A stretch of DNA of 64,000 nt from Sorex araneus (lineage: Eukaryota > Chordata > Mammalia > Eulipotyphla > Soricidae): contig NC_073303.1 of assembly GCF_027595985.1 (NCBI RefSeq), forward strand, positions 377,811,034-377,875,033, read 5' to 3'. Each line of letters opens with the position of its first letter. Position 1 is the stretch's first letter. A model generated the notes under the pieces. The model was not told the origin of the DNA and did not search any database. It saw nothing but the letters and a program-made list of their open reading frames with translations. Below, in pieces: positions 35,291 to 47,179 of the stretch. A program made the position numbers and the translations under genes.

Positions 35291-35789
35291 CCTATGGAAC
35301 TGGGACCCCTGCTCCGAGAAGGCCCAGTTTTCAGCATGGAGACTGATGTACCAGGGAGTCCTGCCTGACTTGGCATCTTTTCAGAGATGAGCTGTGATGA
35401 GAGGAGCTGGGCCATTGATGTGGCAGAGGCCTGGGTTGTGAGTGACACTCACAACTTCGGCAGGGTGGGGATGTGGCCTGCCATCCTCCCAAGGAGACCC
35501 CAAGGTTCTCAGCCCAAAGACCAGTTTCAATGAAACTGGGCAGGAAATGAAACGAAGCCTTGTGTTTCACTGCCGTGGCATCTCTCTGATATGAGTCTTG
35601 ACGCTGGGAAGCTTCACAGCTTCAGTGCTCACACAGCAGGGGCCAGGGACTGGGCTCTCCATGTCACTGACACTCATCAGAGAAACCAAAGGTGTGTGCA
35701 TCTCTTCTCTGTGAATTCTACCACAGAAATGAAGAAGTATAAGCACACAGTGAGGCTTAGATGAAAATATTGCTAACATCTGCAACTTT

Positions 35790-35965
35790 GAAATGCATCT
35801 GAAAATTATAAAGGAATAGGGGAAAGGATGGAGGAGTATTTAACTAAGAATCAGCACTTTAGACAAATGGTAACTGTACATCTACATGGTTGGTATGTGA
35901 ACATTCAGTACTGAATCATTCTGTTTCTGGCGGTTTAAAATTTTCATAATAAACTATTAGAAGAA
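35790..35965 (+). mobile_element. Ancient L1 3' terminal fragment
   Basis: 'ggtaactgtacatctacatg', 'gtatgtgaacattcagtac' and 'aaattttcataataaactat' resemble the 3' end of old L1 families. Low-level similarity only. Confidence 0.4.
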
Positions 35966-35969
35966 AATA

Positions 35970-38870
35970 AATAGGACTAATAAATATGATGATCATGATA
36001 ATATTTGATTTTATGAATTTTGGGTTTTGTAGACTGAATAGAATTTTGAGGAAACTTGATACATGGTGAATTCGTAGAAAAGTAGATGAAGTTAACCTTT
36101 AATATTTTGGCCAAATATTCATTGATAGATTCAGATAAAACTTTATTATAACTTAGTTTCCATTGATCTCTTATTTATACGTTATTCATGGATTCCAGCA
36201 AGAGTCTGCAAACTTATGTGTATTTTAAAGACATTTTCCCAAGATAAATAAATGCATTGTATACTTTATTGCAATCATGTATACCGGTTTTATTCTTATA
36301 TTGATGTCTAGTGGAATTTAGTGTTTTGTTTGGATTCAAGCTTTCCATGTAAGTAATATATTCAACAGTGACCTTAGTAGATAAATGTATTCAAAAATAA
36401 CTTACTAAAAATTATTCACATAATTTTTGTAGTAACAGTAGTGATTTGAGCATTTATGGAAATACAGTTGATATATGCTTTAAAAAGTTGCAGTCACTTA
36501 ATTATAATTGCTATTAGAAAGTCTACACTTTAAAACATCAAGTTTTCTAAATTTGAATATCATTTAATTTAAAGATCTCTATTTTAGAAAGATATGACTC
36601 AGAGCAGCAAACTCAAAGGTTGTTTCCCTTTTTCAACCTTAAATTAACACTCCATCTAATAAGAAATTATTCATTAGCTTATATTCTTCTGGTTGTTCAT
36701 TTCTTTTAACATGATCTTAGAACTTGATAATTTGATAACGAGTATACTTTCAAACTGGGCTATGTCCTTCTTCTAAATTCACTAGCTAAAATCCCAATCT
36801 AGAGCATTTTGGAATCTAACTTTGTTTTCAGATGAGGAGGCATTTCTTTCCTCTGTTTCCTCAGGAAGATAAGCAAGTAATAACCAAGTGAAGTGATTTG
36901 TGTTTCCAAATGTGCACTGTTCAGCATGGACGGTGTCTTGGTGAGACCCACAAATGCCAGACACGCTGAGGGAGGGCCAGAGAGAAGCCCGCCAGAAAAC
37001 AGACAGAGGAAGAAGTTCCAAACGGTCTTGACGCCACCACGATTTTGGCCTTGTTTTCCCCAAGAGAGGAGGGAATCATTGGTTTGCCTCCTTGTCCATG
37101 GGGCTGTGTCATGACAGCCCAGAAAACTCACGTAATACTTGTTACTTTTTAGATGAGCTCTCAGAATAAAGAATTATTTAAAGACTTCACATTTCTCCCA
37201 AATGTGGATATGTATAATCATGTGACAACTTTACTTGAAGGTCAAGATTTCCTGGAGAAGATAGTGATTGAAATAGTATCAATGCATAATAATTTTAGAT
37301 GTTCATATGAAACTACTGGCATAATGATGTAGAAAAGATGCTGATTTTTAATCCAGATGCTGATTTTTTTTATTCCTGTTAGGACACACCTACTGCAAAA
37401 TTTTAAAGATGAATTTTTCAACTAGAGCAGTACATGGTAGTATTGGGCCAAACTCCTACCGTTTGAATGAGAATAACGTCTGGATATTAATGAATGCTAG
37501 GATCATATAATGTCTGAAAGTGCAGCAAATCAAACCACTAAGATGAAAGGAAATGAACTATGAATAAAATAATATTAGGTTAGTCACACGCTACGTATGC
37601 ATGCAACTAGCTTGAATGAAATTATTTTATCTAACAGTGGACATATGTTCTATATTTGTATCAATATGACATCTGTCTGGCACTAATTAAAAGTACATGA
37701 CAAAAAGCAATGAACCTTAAGATTAGATATTTAATATTTTGGTACTCTTGGAGTTTAGATATTTGAGCTTACAAAAAGCCTTTTGTGAGTTGATGTACAT
37801 ATGGTTTAAACATTTGAGATTAGCCTCTTGTAGAAGGATATAAAAGCTAGGCATCTACCATTGCAAATATCTGATGCATTCTCTTTGCCTTTGAAGTCCT
37901 GAAATCAGTCCTGTTTATTTGATTTTTTTTTTAAAGAGAAGTTAAAGAAAGACAAAACAAACCCAAGTCAAACAAAAAAACTGCTGAAAACAGTTTAAGT
38001 TGTGTAATTTTAACTCCTTGCTTCTCTGGCATGTTTGCAATTCCCATGAGCCTCCCAATAGTAACAAACAAATCTAGAATTCCCACTTGTGTCTAGACAA
38101 AAAGTGACCTCACTTTTCGCTCCTTGTTTGCTAGTGTAGCACAAGGTGATGGGAGGAATTAATGGGTGGGCAGCCTGGGGCTTTGTTTATGGCACTTTCC
38201 CCTTCCCATCTAGATCTGAAAGTCACCTGACTTGGAAAAGGAGGTGGAGGTGGCAGCAGAAATGAAAATGGAAGAAAGATGTTGGTTTTGGTTTCTCGCT
38301 CAAAATGTAATGAGCTGGGTTAAAACATAGCTTTGGAAGCCAAATTATTTTGACTTCACTTTCTCTCCCCTGAGCCTCTTTCTAACTTAACCAGAAAAGG
38401 GATCAAACTCTTTCTTTGGTGAGGGAGAAGGGTGAGTAGTTACCAAGGAAATGAGGAATTTGACCCTCTGTGCAGGGAGCTGGTGTAGCCGCAAGCTTCC
38501 TGGGACAGGAAGAGCTGAGAGGTAATGATCCAATTACCAGACACACTGGGTCAGCCCAGGTCCCCAGAGAGCTGCCATTTCTTTTTGTTGACATTTAGGG
38601 AGCATGAGCTCACGTCACTCCAGAACTCAGAGGCACCTTGTCAACTGTCAGAGAGACGCTTAGAGGGTCAGGAGAGCAGTTCAGGCAAGAGGCAGACCCC
38701 TTGGGGATGTGCAAGGGGCAGACTCTCTCCATGGCTCAATGGGCAGAAAATTATAGATGGAAGCAGTGCTGTATGAGTAGAAGAGGAAAATAGAATAAAT
38801 GAATAGAATTTTTAAAATATCTTCTTTGACCAGCCAAATAGAATATATATGTAGATATGTAGATATGTAT
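35970..38870. other. Repeat-poor stretch, nothing firmly recognised
   Basis: AT-rich to about 36780. A GC-richer block at 36900-37120 has open frames on both strands but no recognisable family. 38030-38480 has conserved-looking mixed composition. No coding gene supported. Confidence 0.35.
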
Positions 38871-38879
38871 ATGCATATA

Positions 38880-39425
38880 TGCTCAAGGCCCCTCTCCACA
38901 CGTTCCGATGAGCCTCACGCATGAGGTACCAGCAGAGGAACTCAGGTGTGTGGGACCCAGGCATGAGACCTCCAAGTCTGCTCGGATCGGGACATCTTAA
39001 AAAGGAAAATTAAGAATCTGGCCTCCTCCGCCCAGATTTCCCATTGCCCAGTAGCTAGGTGGTCACACCCAGGTACTGCCCCTGGCGCCATGGAATCCCA
39101 ATGACGGCCAGCATCCAGAGACTTAAAAGCCAATTCCCTGAACCATGGCCTGCTTTTAGCCTACTTCTTCCTCTGGAGAATGTGGCAAACTACCGGGAGT
39201 TTCCTGCCCTCATGGGAGAGCCTGGCAAGGTCCCCATGGTGTATTAATATGCCAAAACTAATAACAAGCTGAGTCTCATTCCCCTGACCCTGAAAGAGCT
39301 TCCGATGTGGCATCATTGGAAAGGACAAGTAGAGAGAGGCTTCTAAAATCTCAGGGCTAGGATGAATGGAGAGGTTACTGAGACCGCTCGAGAAATTCAA
39401 AGATCAACGGGATGATGATGATGAT
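38880..39425 (+). mobile_element. Element C, 5'-truncated, with (GAT)n end and a foreign patch
   Basis: Starts at 'tgctcaaggcccctctccac', about 90 bp into the element C module, then 'gagacctccaagtctgctcg', 'cagatttcccattgcccag', 'ctgaccctgaaagagcttcc', and the RTE-like tail 'ggatgaatggagaggttac', 'aacgggatgatgatgatga'. About 24 bp at 38994-39017 are absent from the other copies (see findings). Confidence 0.85.
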
Positions 39426-39515
39426 ATATGTACATAAATATATGCATACGCACATATACATATATATATATATTTAAACTAAACCATAAAACCAACGCCA
39501 GTGAAAAGGTTTTTT

Positions 39516-39638
39516 GGGTACTGGTAAGATAGTACAGTGTGTACGGCACATCCTTGCATGCAGGTGGCCAAGGAACCATCACTAGCACCTTAAGCTTTGG
39601 TACCATCCAGTTTGGCCCCAAATCAAACAAACAAAACA
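39516..39638 (+). mobile_element. Very old SINE-A-like copy
   Basis: 'ggtactggtaagatagtac', 'ttgcatgcaggtggccaagg', 'catcactagcacc', 'ttggccccaaatcaaac'. Only a loose match. Confidence 0.5.
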
Positions 39639-39710
39639 TCATCTTGAAAAGGAAAATTAAGAATCACAATGTGTATATGAAGAAGGTTACCATTCGATAG
39701 CCTTTAAATC

Positions 39711-39985
39711 TTTTTTAAATTTTATTGCTTGAAATTCTGTGTCGTATAATCCTATTAATAGTTACTTTTCATGCGCATAATTCCACCACACCCATCACTC
39801 AAGCACCCACCTCCGTCTCCCAAGGATCTCAACACTCCTCCCTTCCAGCTCCCCAGCTCAGTTGTGCGGGTCTGCTCTCCCAGACCATCTCCTCGGTAGC
39901 TCTGCTCTCAGCCCTGACGAGGAGGGTCACCCATGCCACACACAAGCAGGCCCATAGCGTCAGCATTCTACCCTGATTCCTCCTT
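39711..39985 (-). mobile_element. Possible old L1 3' UTR-like fragment
   Basis: 'tttaaattttattgcttg' then 'ccatcactcaagcacccacc' and a C-rich tract have the layout of the reversed L1 3' ends at 34825 and 58644. The C-rich half is not clearly homologous. Confidence 0.35.
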
Positions 39986-40077
39986 CCGTGATGATCTCTC
40001 TGGATGTAAGAATACATAATTTTTGTGAAGGATTGGAATCACTAATGGCCCTGTCATTAGTGAGGAAAAGGGAGACA

Positions 40078-40213
40078 CACCTGTGTCAGGGCTTCTGCCC
40101 GGCTCTGTGTTCAGGGATCACAGAGGAGGACCCTGTGCGGTGCTGGGGATCAAACACCAGCCAGCCACACGCATGGCAAGCACCTTTCACGCACGACTAG
40201 CTCTCTGGCCCCC
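40078..40213 (-). mobile_element. SINE-A, diverged
   Basis: 'gtgtcagggcttctgcccgg', 'ctgtgttcagggatcacag', 'gtgctggggatcaaacacc' and 'gctctctggcccc' give SINE-A in reverse. Confidence 0.65.
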
Positions 40214-40383
40214 AAAAGCTTATTGTAAAACTGTGTCAGGGTTACATTTAACACCGGTATTTGGCTTTACTCAGCAGCCAGATCACAAAGGTGGCGCTAA
40301 GACGGGGCCTCCTCAGCTGTTCTAGAGACACGTGCCCCTCCTTGAGACTGCGGAGCTTCTCCTGTCTGCCAGAATCTGTCCAG

Positions 40384-40472
40384 GCAACTCTGGGGACTCA
40401 GGGCTGCCCCCAGTTTAGCCCTGGGAGACCATGAGTGCTGGAGAATGAACCAGGTTCAGCGGTGTCCAAGGC
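40384..40472 (-). mobile_element. Possible old SINE-A fragment
   Basis: 'ggggactcagggctgcccc', 'tgctggagaatgaaccagg' and 'gtccaaggcccc' hint at a reversed SINE-A. Weak. Confidence 0.35.
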
Positions 40473-40489
40473 CCCTTCATCCTGTCCTC

Positions 40490-42495
40490 GCCTTCTCACT
40501 CCTTCCTTTGCATTATCAACACTAGTCTTTCGTTGCCTAATATATTTTCTATGCCCCATGAGGATTCTTGTTCTCCTACAACCCGGGGTCACCTCTTCTG
40601 GAACTATAATCTAATCTCAGTATGGCACCGACTAATTGATTTCCACAAAATCAGCCCAGGTTTGCAAGCTCAATAATTATAGCAAAGCAGTATATCATTC
40701 TGTGTAAGGATGCGTTGTCCTATGATTCAACGCGCGTATGTCAGGGCAAAGTCAACAGCACGTGCTCTCATGCCAGTTCAATCTTCTCTGCTACCATTGC
40801 ACGTTTCTGGCTAACATGACACTTTGTAGGTCACAGGGCATTCAAAATCGGGCCATCATCATCTTGCTTTCTTCATGAACAAGTCCTTTGTGCTGACGAG
40901 GTCTGGGATGTTACCTCTGGGAGCGGTGTTGAGAGTGTAACAATATGATACAGAGTCGGTCAAAGGATTCGAAAACCTCCAAAGGAGCTGTAGAAAATAA
41001 GATTCTATTCTTGTAAAGTCATTTTCATTTTCCTGCTGTGTGTGAAGGGGGCCTCAGGAGTTAAAATAATACCATAAGGAATGATACATCACCCTGGGAC
41101 AGACAGAGGCGTCTGTGCTAGGTATTAATAGAAAGGTGAAAAATAATAATAACATAGAATACCAAAGGAGATTAGGCAGTCACTTCAGAGTGAAAGAAAT
41201 GGAGGAGACTGTGGAAGGAAGTTGGTGACAGTTAGGAGTGTCATTGAACTTGGCCCAGCTTGAGACCAACTATGACTTAAAATTCTGACAGTTGAGGGAA
41301 AAGTGTGAAGTTTAGGGACTTATCAGAGTCTCATATATACAGGAATATATACAATTCTAGTTATCCGAACAAAGTAATAATAAGTTCCAGCATACCCCCT
41401 GTGACTAAGGGTCATTATGGAAAGTGTTCATACATTGAAGACTTTAATCAGTTACTTGATTTTACTGAAGATTGTTGGTTTTTAGGGGTGTATGGCGAGT
41501 AGTTTTTGAATAAACAAGGCACAAACATAGATTATTCTTATGTCAAGATTATTCTAAACCCAAATGATCAGGGGTAATGGCCAGGTTTAGTGTGGGAGGA
41601 GAAAAATCTTCCCCGTCTCTCCAAGATAAAGGAAACAAATTTGTTTTATCATTCCCCACATGAAATCTGCGGAAGATGTGGAAAACGTTTTTCACCCGTT
41701 CGGACTCAAAACTCCTGGGCAAAATACCATCTTGCTTGTGTTTTGGGCAGTCAAGTATACAATGAGACTTAGCAAGTAATAACAGAAAATGAAAGGAAAG
41801 CAATTCTGTTTGTGTGGCAGAGAGATAACCAAATCTGCATAAAAGAAGAACATGGCAAATGCCTCATCACACAAGAACATTCTTTGTCAACCTCAAATTG
41901 ACTTCACTTATTTTTTCTCATCTCAGAAGAGAGGAAAGTAAAAATGCTGTGATTAAGGACTCAGCAGTGGGTGGTGGGTAAATAACATCCAGAAGGATCT
42001 ACTAATGATGGTGTCTTAAAATAAATAATGGCAATTTTTTGTTGGCCAGAAGCCATGCCCTATAATTTATTACATTCTAGCCAAACACTGTGGGGCATGA
42101 TTCATTAAGAGTGGTGAGAATGAGAGACCACGCCCGGAAGTATTCATGCTGAACATCCAAACCCATGCTAATTATCAGACAGAAAAATCACAGTGCACGT
42201 CCCCTTCACCTCCGCTTGAAGCCAGGAACCAAGTTCAAGCCTTATGTCACTCTTTGCTGTTGGAGGAAGCAGAAGGTGACACACTCAACACTCACTCTAG
42301 AAAACATTTTTCAAAATAAGATTTATGATAAACACCACTTCTGACTGGTCACTCTGAGATGTGATGCTTTTTTGTAAATTGTTTTTTTAATTTTATTCTA
42401 CACATTAATTAAATCTGTAACATTAATCTTGACTCTAACAAAGGCTACTGTATTAAATTTTTAGAAAGATTCTATAGCAACCAAGAGGTTAAATA
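40490..42495. other. Unrecognised sequence
   Basis: No repeat or gene recognised. 41690-41740 has an open frame with no domain. Confidence 0.4.
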
Positions 42496-42501
42496 TGAAG
42501 G

Positions 42502-42541
42502 GTATATATATATATATATGCATATGTATACATATATATAT
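42502..42541 (+). repeat. (TA)n-rich microsatellite
   Basis: TATATA run interrupted by 'tgcatatgtatac'. Confidence 0.9.
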
Positions 42542-42970
42542 GATTATTTGCCCCAGGTTTCCTATTGTGGTAGATCCAAATGTCACTGTTTAATATTGAA
42601 ACCTAGGAGTAGCTTTAAATTCTAAAATCAAATCAGTGTCCCTCAAGCTCTCTCAGAAGTACTCTAGTCTGCGTAGAGTCAGCCATAAGACCTGAGCACT
42701 ACCTATACATAGTATAATGAAATCGCTCTCTCAGCTAGTAATAGTATTTAAACAAATGACTCTACTAATTTTCTCACTGTGTCCAAATTAACAGATAATC
42801 AATATAGATATGTCTAAGAACATTACGTGTATCAACTAATACCATTAGCACCTTTGCTACATCTTAAAAAATACCATTAAATGGAATTCATTAAAGAATT
42901 GAGTGTTGAAAGTAGGTAAAAGGATATACATGTTAGCTTTTCATTATCTGTACTGCAAACTGTAATATCC

Positions 42971-42974
42971 AAAA

Positions 42975-43045
<71 letters not shown>

Positions 43046-43200
43046 GAAGGGGGTTGGGGGGGTGAGAGGGAAACTGGGGAAACTGATGGTAAGAAATGCA
43101 CACTTGTGAAGGGAGGGTGTTGGAACATTATGTAACTGAAACCTAATCATGAACAACCTTCTAACTGTGTATCTCATTGGGATTCAATACTATTTTTTAA
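42971..43200 (+). mobile_element. L1 3' UTR fragment
   Basis: After the AG run: 'gggggttgggggggtgagag', 'gcacacttgtgaagggagg', 'gtgttggaacattatgtaac', 'ggattcaatac' and a T/A-rich end, the same order as the L1 end at 7669-8090. Confidence 0.75.
42979..43042 (+). repeat. (AG)n microsatellite within L1 3' UTR
   Basis: About 64 bp of pure AG, directly upstream of an L1 3' UTR. It probably grew from that element's purine-rich tract. Confidence 0.95.
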
Positions 43201-43224
43201 ATGTAATTCATTTTTTAAACTTCT

Positions 43225-43488
43225 ATTTTGGGTCGGAGGAGTTCTTAAGCATTGCACGGGGCGCTGGGGGCCCAGGCTGCTTGACTCAGCCTGACTCAGC
43301 TTGACTCAGCCACCCGCTCATCCGGATCTTGGACTCAGCAACACGGCAGTGCTCGGGGATGCTGGCTCTGAGCCCTGGGAGCGCCAGCGCTACACCTGGT
43401 CATGCTCCGGGTCCATATGGTACCAGGGATTGAACTGGGGCCTCAGGGTCCCAAGTATCCATTCCTGTCTTTTATCGCCTAGGCCCCA
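43225..43488 (-). mobile_element. Old, enlarged SINE-A-like copy
   Basis: 'agtgctcggggatgctggc', 'ccatatggtaccagggattg' and 'cgcctaggcccc' follow reversed SINE-A order, with extra GC-rich sequence and a 10-bp tandem 'tgactcagcc' (43282-43311). Confidence 0.55.
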
Positions 43489-43489
43489 A

Positions 43490-44515
43490 AGGCCTGGACT
43501 TTTAGAATTACTCCAGTACAAGCAGAGCAAACGTGTACTTTTTTTCTATTCAATCTGTTTCTGAGAACTGGCCAAAGTGTACTGACCTTCTCTCCTACCA
43601 AGAGTACTCTTATTTCTTTCTGCATGAGTGTCACAGCTCTTTTAGTATTTGCCTAGCAGGTTGTCTGGTTGCTACCAGAAAGCACCCACCCCCACCCCCC
43701 AAAATTCTGCATACAGATTGCATGTTCCTGAAAAACAGAGTTTGCTCTTAGATTTGGCATCTCAAATGTAAGTGATAATTTTTATTACCGATAGTCTCGT
43801 GACTTCTCCAAAGGACTTATATTGGGATTTATACTGAAATGTGTGATATACTAAAAGACAACCAAATTTTTAATAAAATTAAAATCACTCTTTCCACTCA
43901 CCTGAGACTGAGGATCAGTCTTCTCAGATTACTGCAGCTTGATTTTTCAGATCAGAATAATTTTTAAAAGTCACTCCTTACTCACAAAATCTCACTTTGG
44001 GGCCCAGGTGGGTTCAAGTACATGATGTTATATAATGCACAAAAGCAGGCACAGAAAATTCCAAATCACTATTTAATTTTTGCCTATCTAAATGCTTAGG
44101 AATAGGCTATAAAGATGGTTTAGCGTGGTTCATACAAGTGAAAACGCTACTCACAGCTTTAATTTGACAGAAAATATCTATATGGTCCTTGTCATTTTTA
44201 GGGAATTGAAGAAGAAAACTCCTAGGTATTTAAGTTACAAGGGAGAATATCTAATTTTTCTTAAATTCAACATCTTAGGTATAAAATGACAGTGATTCTT
44301 TAGTTGATTAGAGTTTGGCATCGTTTTAAAGAAGCTAAGTCTACAATGAGGTAAGATTAGGAAGCAAAAAATAAATAAATAAAACATCCACAAATCAATC
44401 CTTATTCATATTTGGAGAAATAATGGACTGTAGGGTCATCAATAATGCGAAGTGGGATTGTTCTAGGTATGCACATATAGTTGAATTTATGCATGACAAT
44501 CATGGATATATACTG
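43490..44515. other. AT-rich spacer, nothing recognised
   Basis: No features seen. Confidence 0.45.
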
Positions 44516-44518
44516 ATG

Positions 44519-44690
44519 GTCTGGGACAGAGAGATAGTACAGGTATGAAACGGTTATGGTACTAAGCTAGTAAGGGACAGATTCTGTTTCTATCCCCAGC
44601 ACTGAGAGTGGCCCTCCTAGCATCTTCAAGAGTTAACCCCAAGCACAACTGGATGTGGCCAAAAAGCAGAACAAAATAAAACATAAAATT
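44519..44690 (+). mobile_element. SINE-A, diverged
   Basis: 'gtctgggacagagagatagt' (head), 'ctatccccagcactgagag', 'ccccaagcacaactggatg' and 'tggccaaaaagcag' with an A-rich tail. Confidence 0.6.
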
Positions 44691-44699
44691 ATTCAAATA

Positions 44700-46095
44700 A
44701 AACAAAATAAAATGACAAGCCAGTAGATATTGATAAGAGATCAAGATTCCTTGAAGAGAAAGAATTGGGAGAACAAGTAATGGTGGGAAGGAGTATAATA
44801 TAAAATAAAATGAATTGTTATTTAGATCCAGCTTAGAGACAAACACAAATTCCTAGATAGATATCTTAAGAAATTTGTTGAGAATTATAAGCCAAAATTC
44901 TTTATAAATTAGACTACTTTAAAATCAAATTAGTCATTCAAATGGTAAATATTGCTGTATCATATTACATTTTTCATTTAATTTTTAGACTATCATAAAT
45001 GCTGAACAGGATAAGAATGGTTATATTATTTTTCCATGTGTTAAATATCATAAACATACAAAGGACTTTACACATAGAATATCAGCTTTTAATTTATACA
45101 AAGGAAACAAGTTAAAAAATATTCTACAATAATTTTGAAATAACTATTTTTCAACAGGTCTTTTTATTGTAAAACCTGTTCTGGAGCATGAAAAAGAATC
45201 ACTGAAAAATTAACAGCTACCAAAAATATCTTGATTCTTTTGTTAACTGCCTACTTAAAATATAACAGACTATTTACAAATACTTCAAAGAAAGAAATTA
45301 TATGTTCTAGATAACATTTCTCCTGTTGTTAAATTTTTTTGCTATCTTCTGGGGAATCACTGAGTCCTATTTAAAGGACTTAATTACAACTTGCATTCTT
45401 GTAATCCTTTAAAAAGGAATGCTTAAGTTTTACTTTAAGATTTCAGAGAAATGCTCAAATAGTAAGATTGGTCCATAAGCTTAAGAGAGTCTAAAGATGG
45501 AATGTCAAGTTTCTCACTCACTTTTGTATCCCATAAACAGCACGTGGGCAAAATATAAAGGGCATATGATCAAAGGGGTAGACTTTGCACTTGTTCCACA
45601 ATTCGATGCTCAAGCTTCACATAAGTGATGATAGTAATTCAGAATCATTAAAAAAATACTCAGATTTTATAAACACCTGATATGGTTGGCCTTTGTGCTT
45701 CTTGAAAAAGAATTATAGTGAGACAAGGTGTTCATTTCACTATAATCTTTTTCAGAGATTAAATCAGAGTTCATTTCTACATGCTAGCTTTAAAATGTTC
45801 ATTTTTACATGCTAATTTTAAAATGACTATTTGATGTACAAGTAGGTCATTGAAAATTCAGTTAGATTAAATAGCCTACACTTTAGGAGGAAAAGGTCAT
45901 AATGTCATGATTTGAAAGTCATTCAGCATATTAATTAGTAATGATCTTTAAAAATAGAGTAACTTACTTATTTTGGGGAGATGTAGTCAAAATCTATACA
46001 GGACGCTTATCTTGAATCATTTGTATGTGGTTTTATTTTATAATCTCCGCAATGCTTAGATGTCAAGTGGGTTTCTCTCCCCAGCTGTCTCTGTG
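44700..46095. other. AT-rich spacer, nothing recognised
   Basis: No features seen. Confidence 0.45.
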
Positions 46096-46097
46096 TA

Positions 46098-46098
46098 T

Positions 46099-46156
<58 letters not shown>
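46098..46156 (+). repeat. Compound (TC)n(AC)n microsatellite
   Basis: About 20 bp of TC followed by about 38 bp of AC. Confidence 0.95.
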
Positions 46157-46158
<2 letters not shown>

Positions 46159-46159
46159 T

Positions 46160-47138
46160 TTTGGTGTGTGGGAAACTACGAAAGACTCCTAAAAATAAAG
46201 ATCTCTTTCTTCCAACATGACACTACAGAAATCTAACTATTGTAAGTTTGAATTAACTGTACTTTTGTTTTCCCACACGTATTCGTTTTTCTGACTCTTA
46301 GGATCTAGGGAGAAATTCAGAACTGAACCTCGGGACCTCATCTGCAAATAAACTTAATCATAGATTTTTGTTTAAATAAGATTATATCAACTCAGACTGT
46401 GTCCAGTGTTACCTGCCTATATTTAACCTTATATAATTAAAATGTTTCAATTGTAAAAGAGTTACTATTTCCATTATATTATATACAAAAAATTCTTCTA
46501 TGTATATGTGTGTATTTGTGCAATCACTTAGCCACCAAAAGTTTTAATTTGTGTGAGAACACTTGCTTCTATTGCCTACAGTAATGTTTGTTTGTTTTGT
46601 TTTGTTTTTGTTGTTTTTTTGTTTTGGTGCTTCCAGCAATGGAACCCAGATTCCACAAGTTTTTGCTTGGATTTGTCTCACTTTTCTATTTTATTTCTCC
46701 ATTTATAATTTGACCTAAGCTAATTATCTCTTAGTCTCTCAAATGCTATCCATAGTATTGAAAACCATTGTACACAAGTATAAATTTGAATTAGAGGCTT
46801 GGAATTTAAACTTCTTCCAATCCTTAGCTAAGTAAATTTATTTTAGAATTATTCTTTGTAAATGTGATTCTGAAATAAGACTTCCTGTCATTTTTGCTCA
46901 AAACTTTTTCACCTTCTTTAGTGTAACTTTGCTTATACAATTTACAATTATAGTGTTGTAAATTGTGCAATCATTGTGTTGTAATTATAGTGTTGTAAAT
47001 TGTGTAAATTGAATCAGATAAAATTTTATTTCTCTTTCATCAGTAGAACTTCCTTATAATGAAATCTTCTGCTCATAATTTATGAAGTCATTAAGTTTAA
47101 AGCATTTAAATAGATAACTTTGAAAATATTAATGTTAA
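46160..47138. other. AT-rich spacer
   Basis: A T-rich run with 'gttttggtgcttccagc' at 46590-46640 may be a SINE scrap. Near 46940-47005, 'tagtgttgtaaattgtg' is repeated. Nothing else seen. Confidence 0.4.
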
Positions 47139-47146
47139 CACTATGT

Positions 47147-47148
<2 letters not shown>

Positions 47149-47179
<31 letters not shown>

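Noticed and set aside
35171..35448. Coding gene with repeated 'LGGVLG' peptides
   Set aside because: The pattern comes from an 18-bp tandem repeat that leaves several frames open at once.
36782..37131. Overlapping frames around 36.8-37.1 kb as an exon
   Set aside because: No paired splice sites or recognisable family. Frames are open on both strands in a GC-richer patch.
42877..43177. Ser-Leu repeat peptides
   Set aside because: Produced only by translation of the AG microsatellite.
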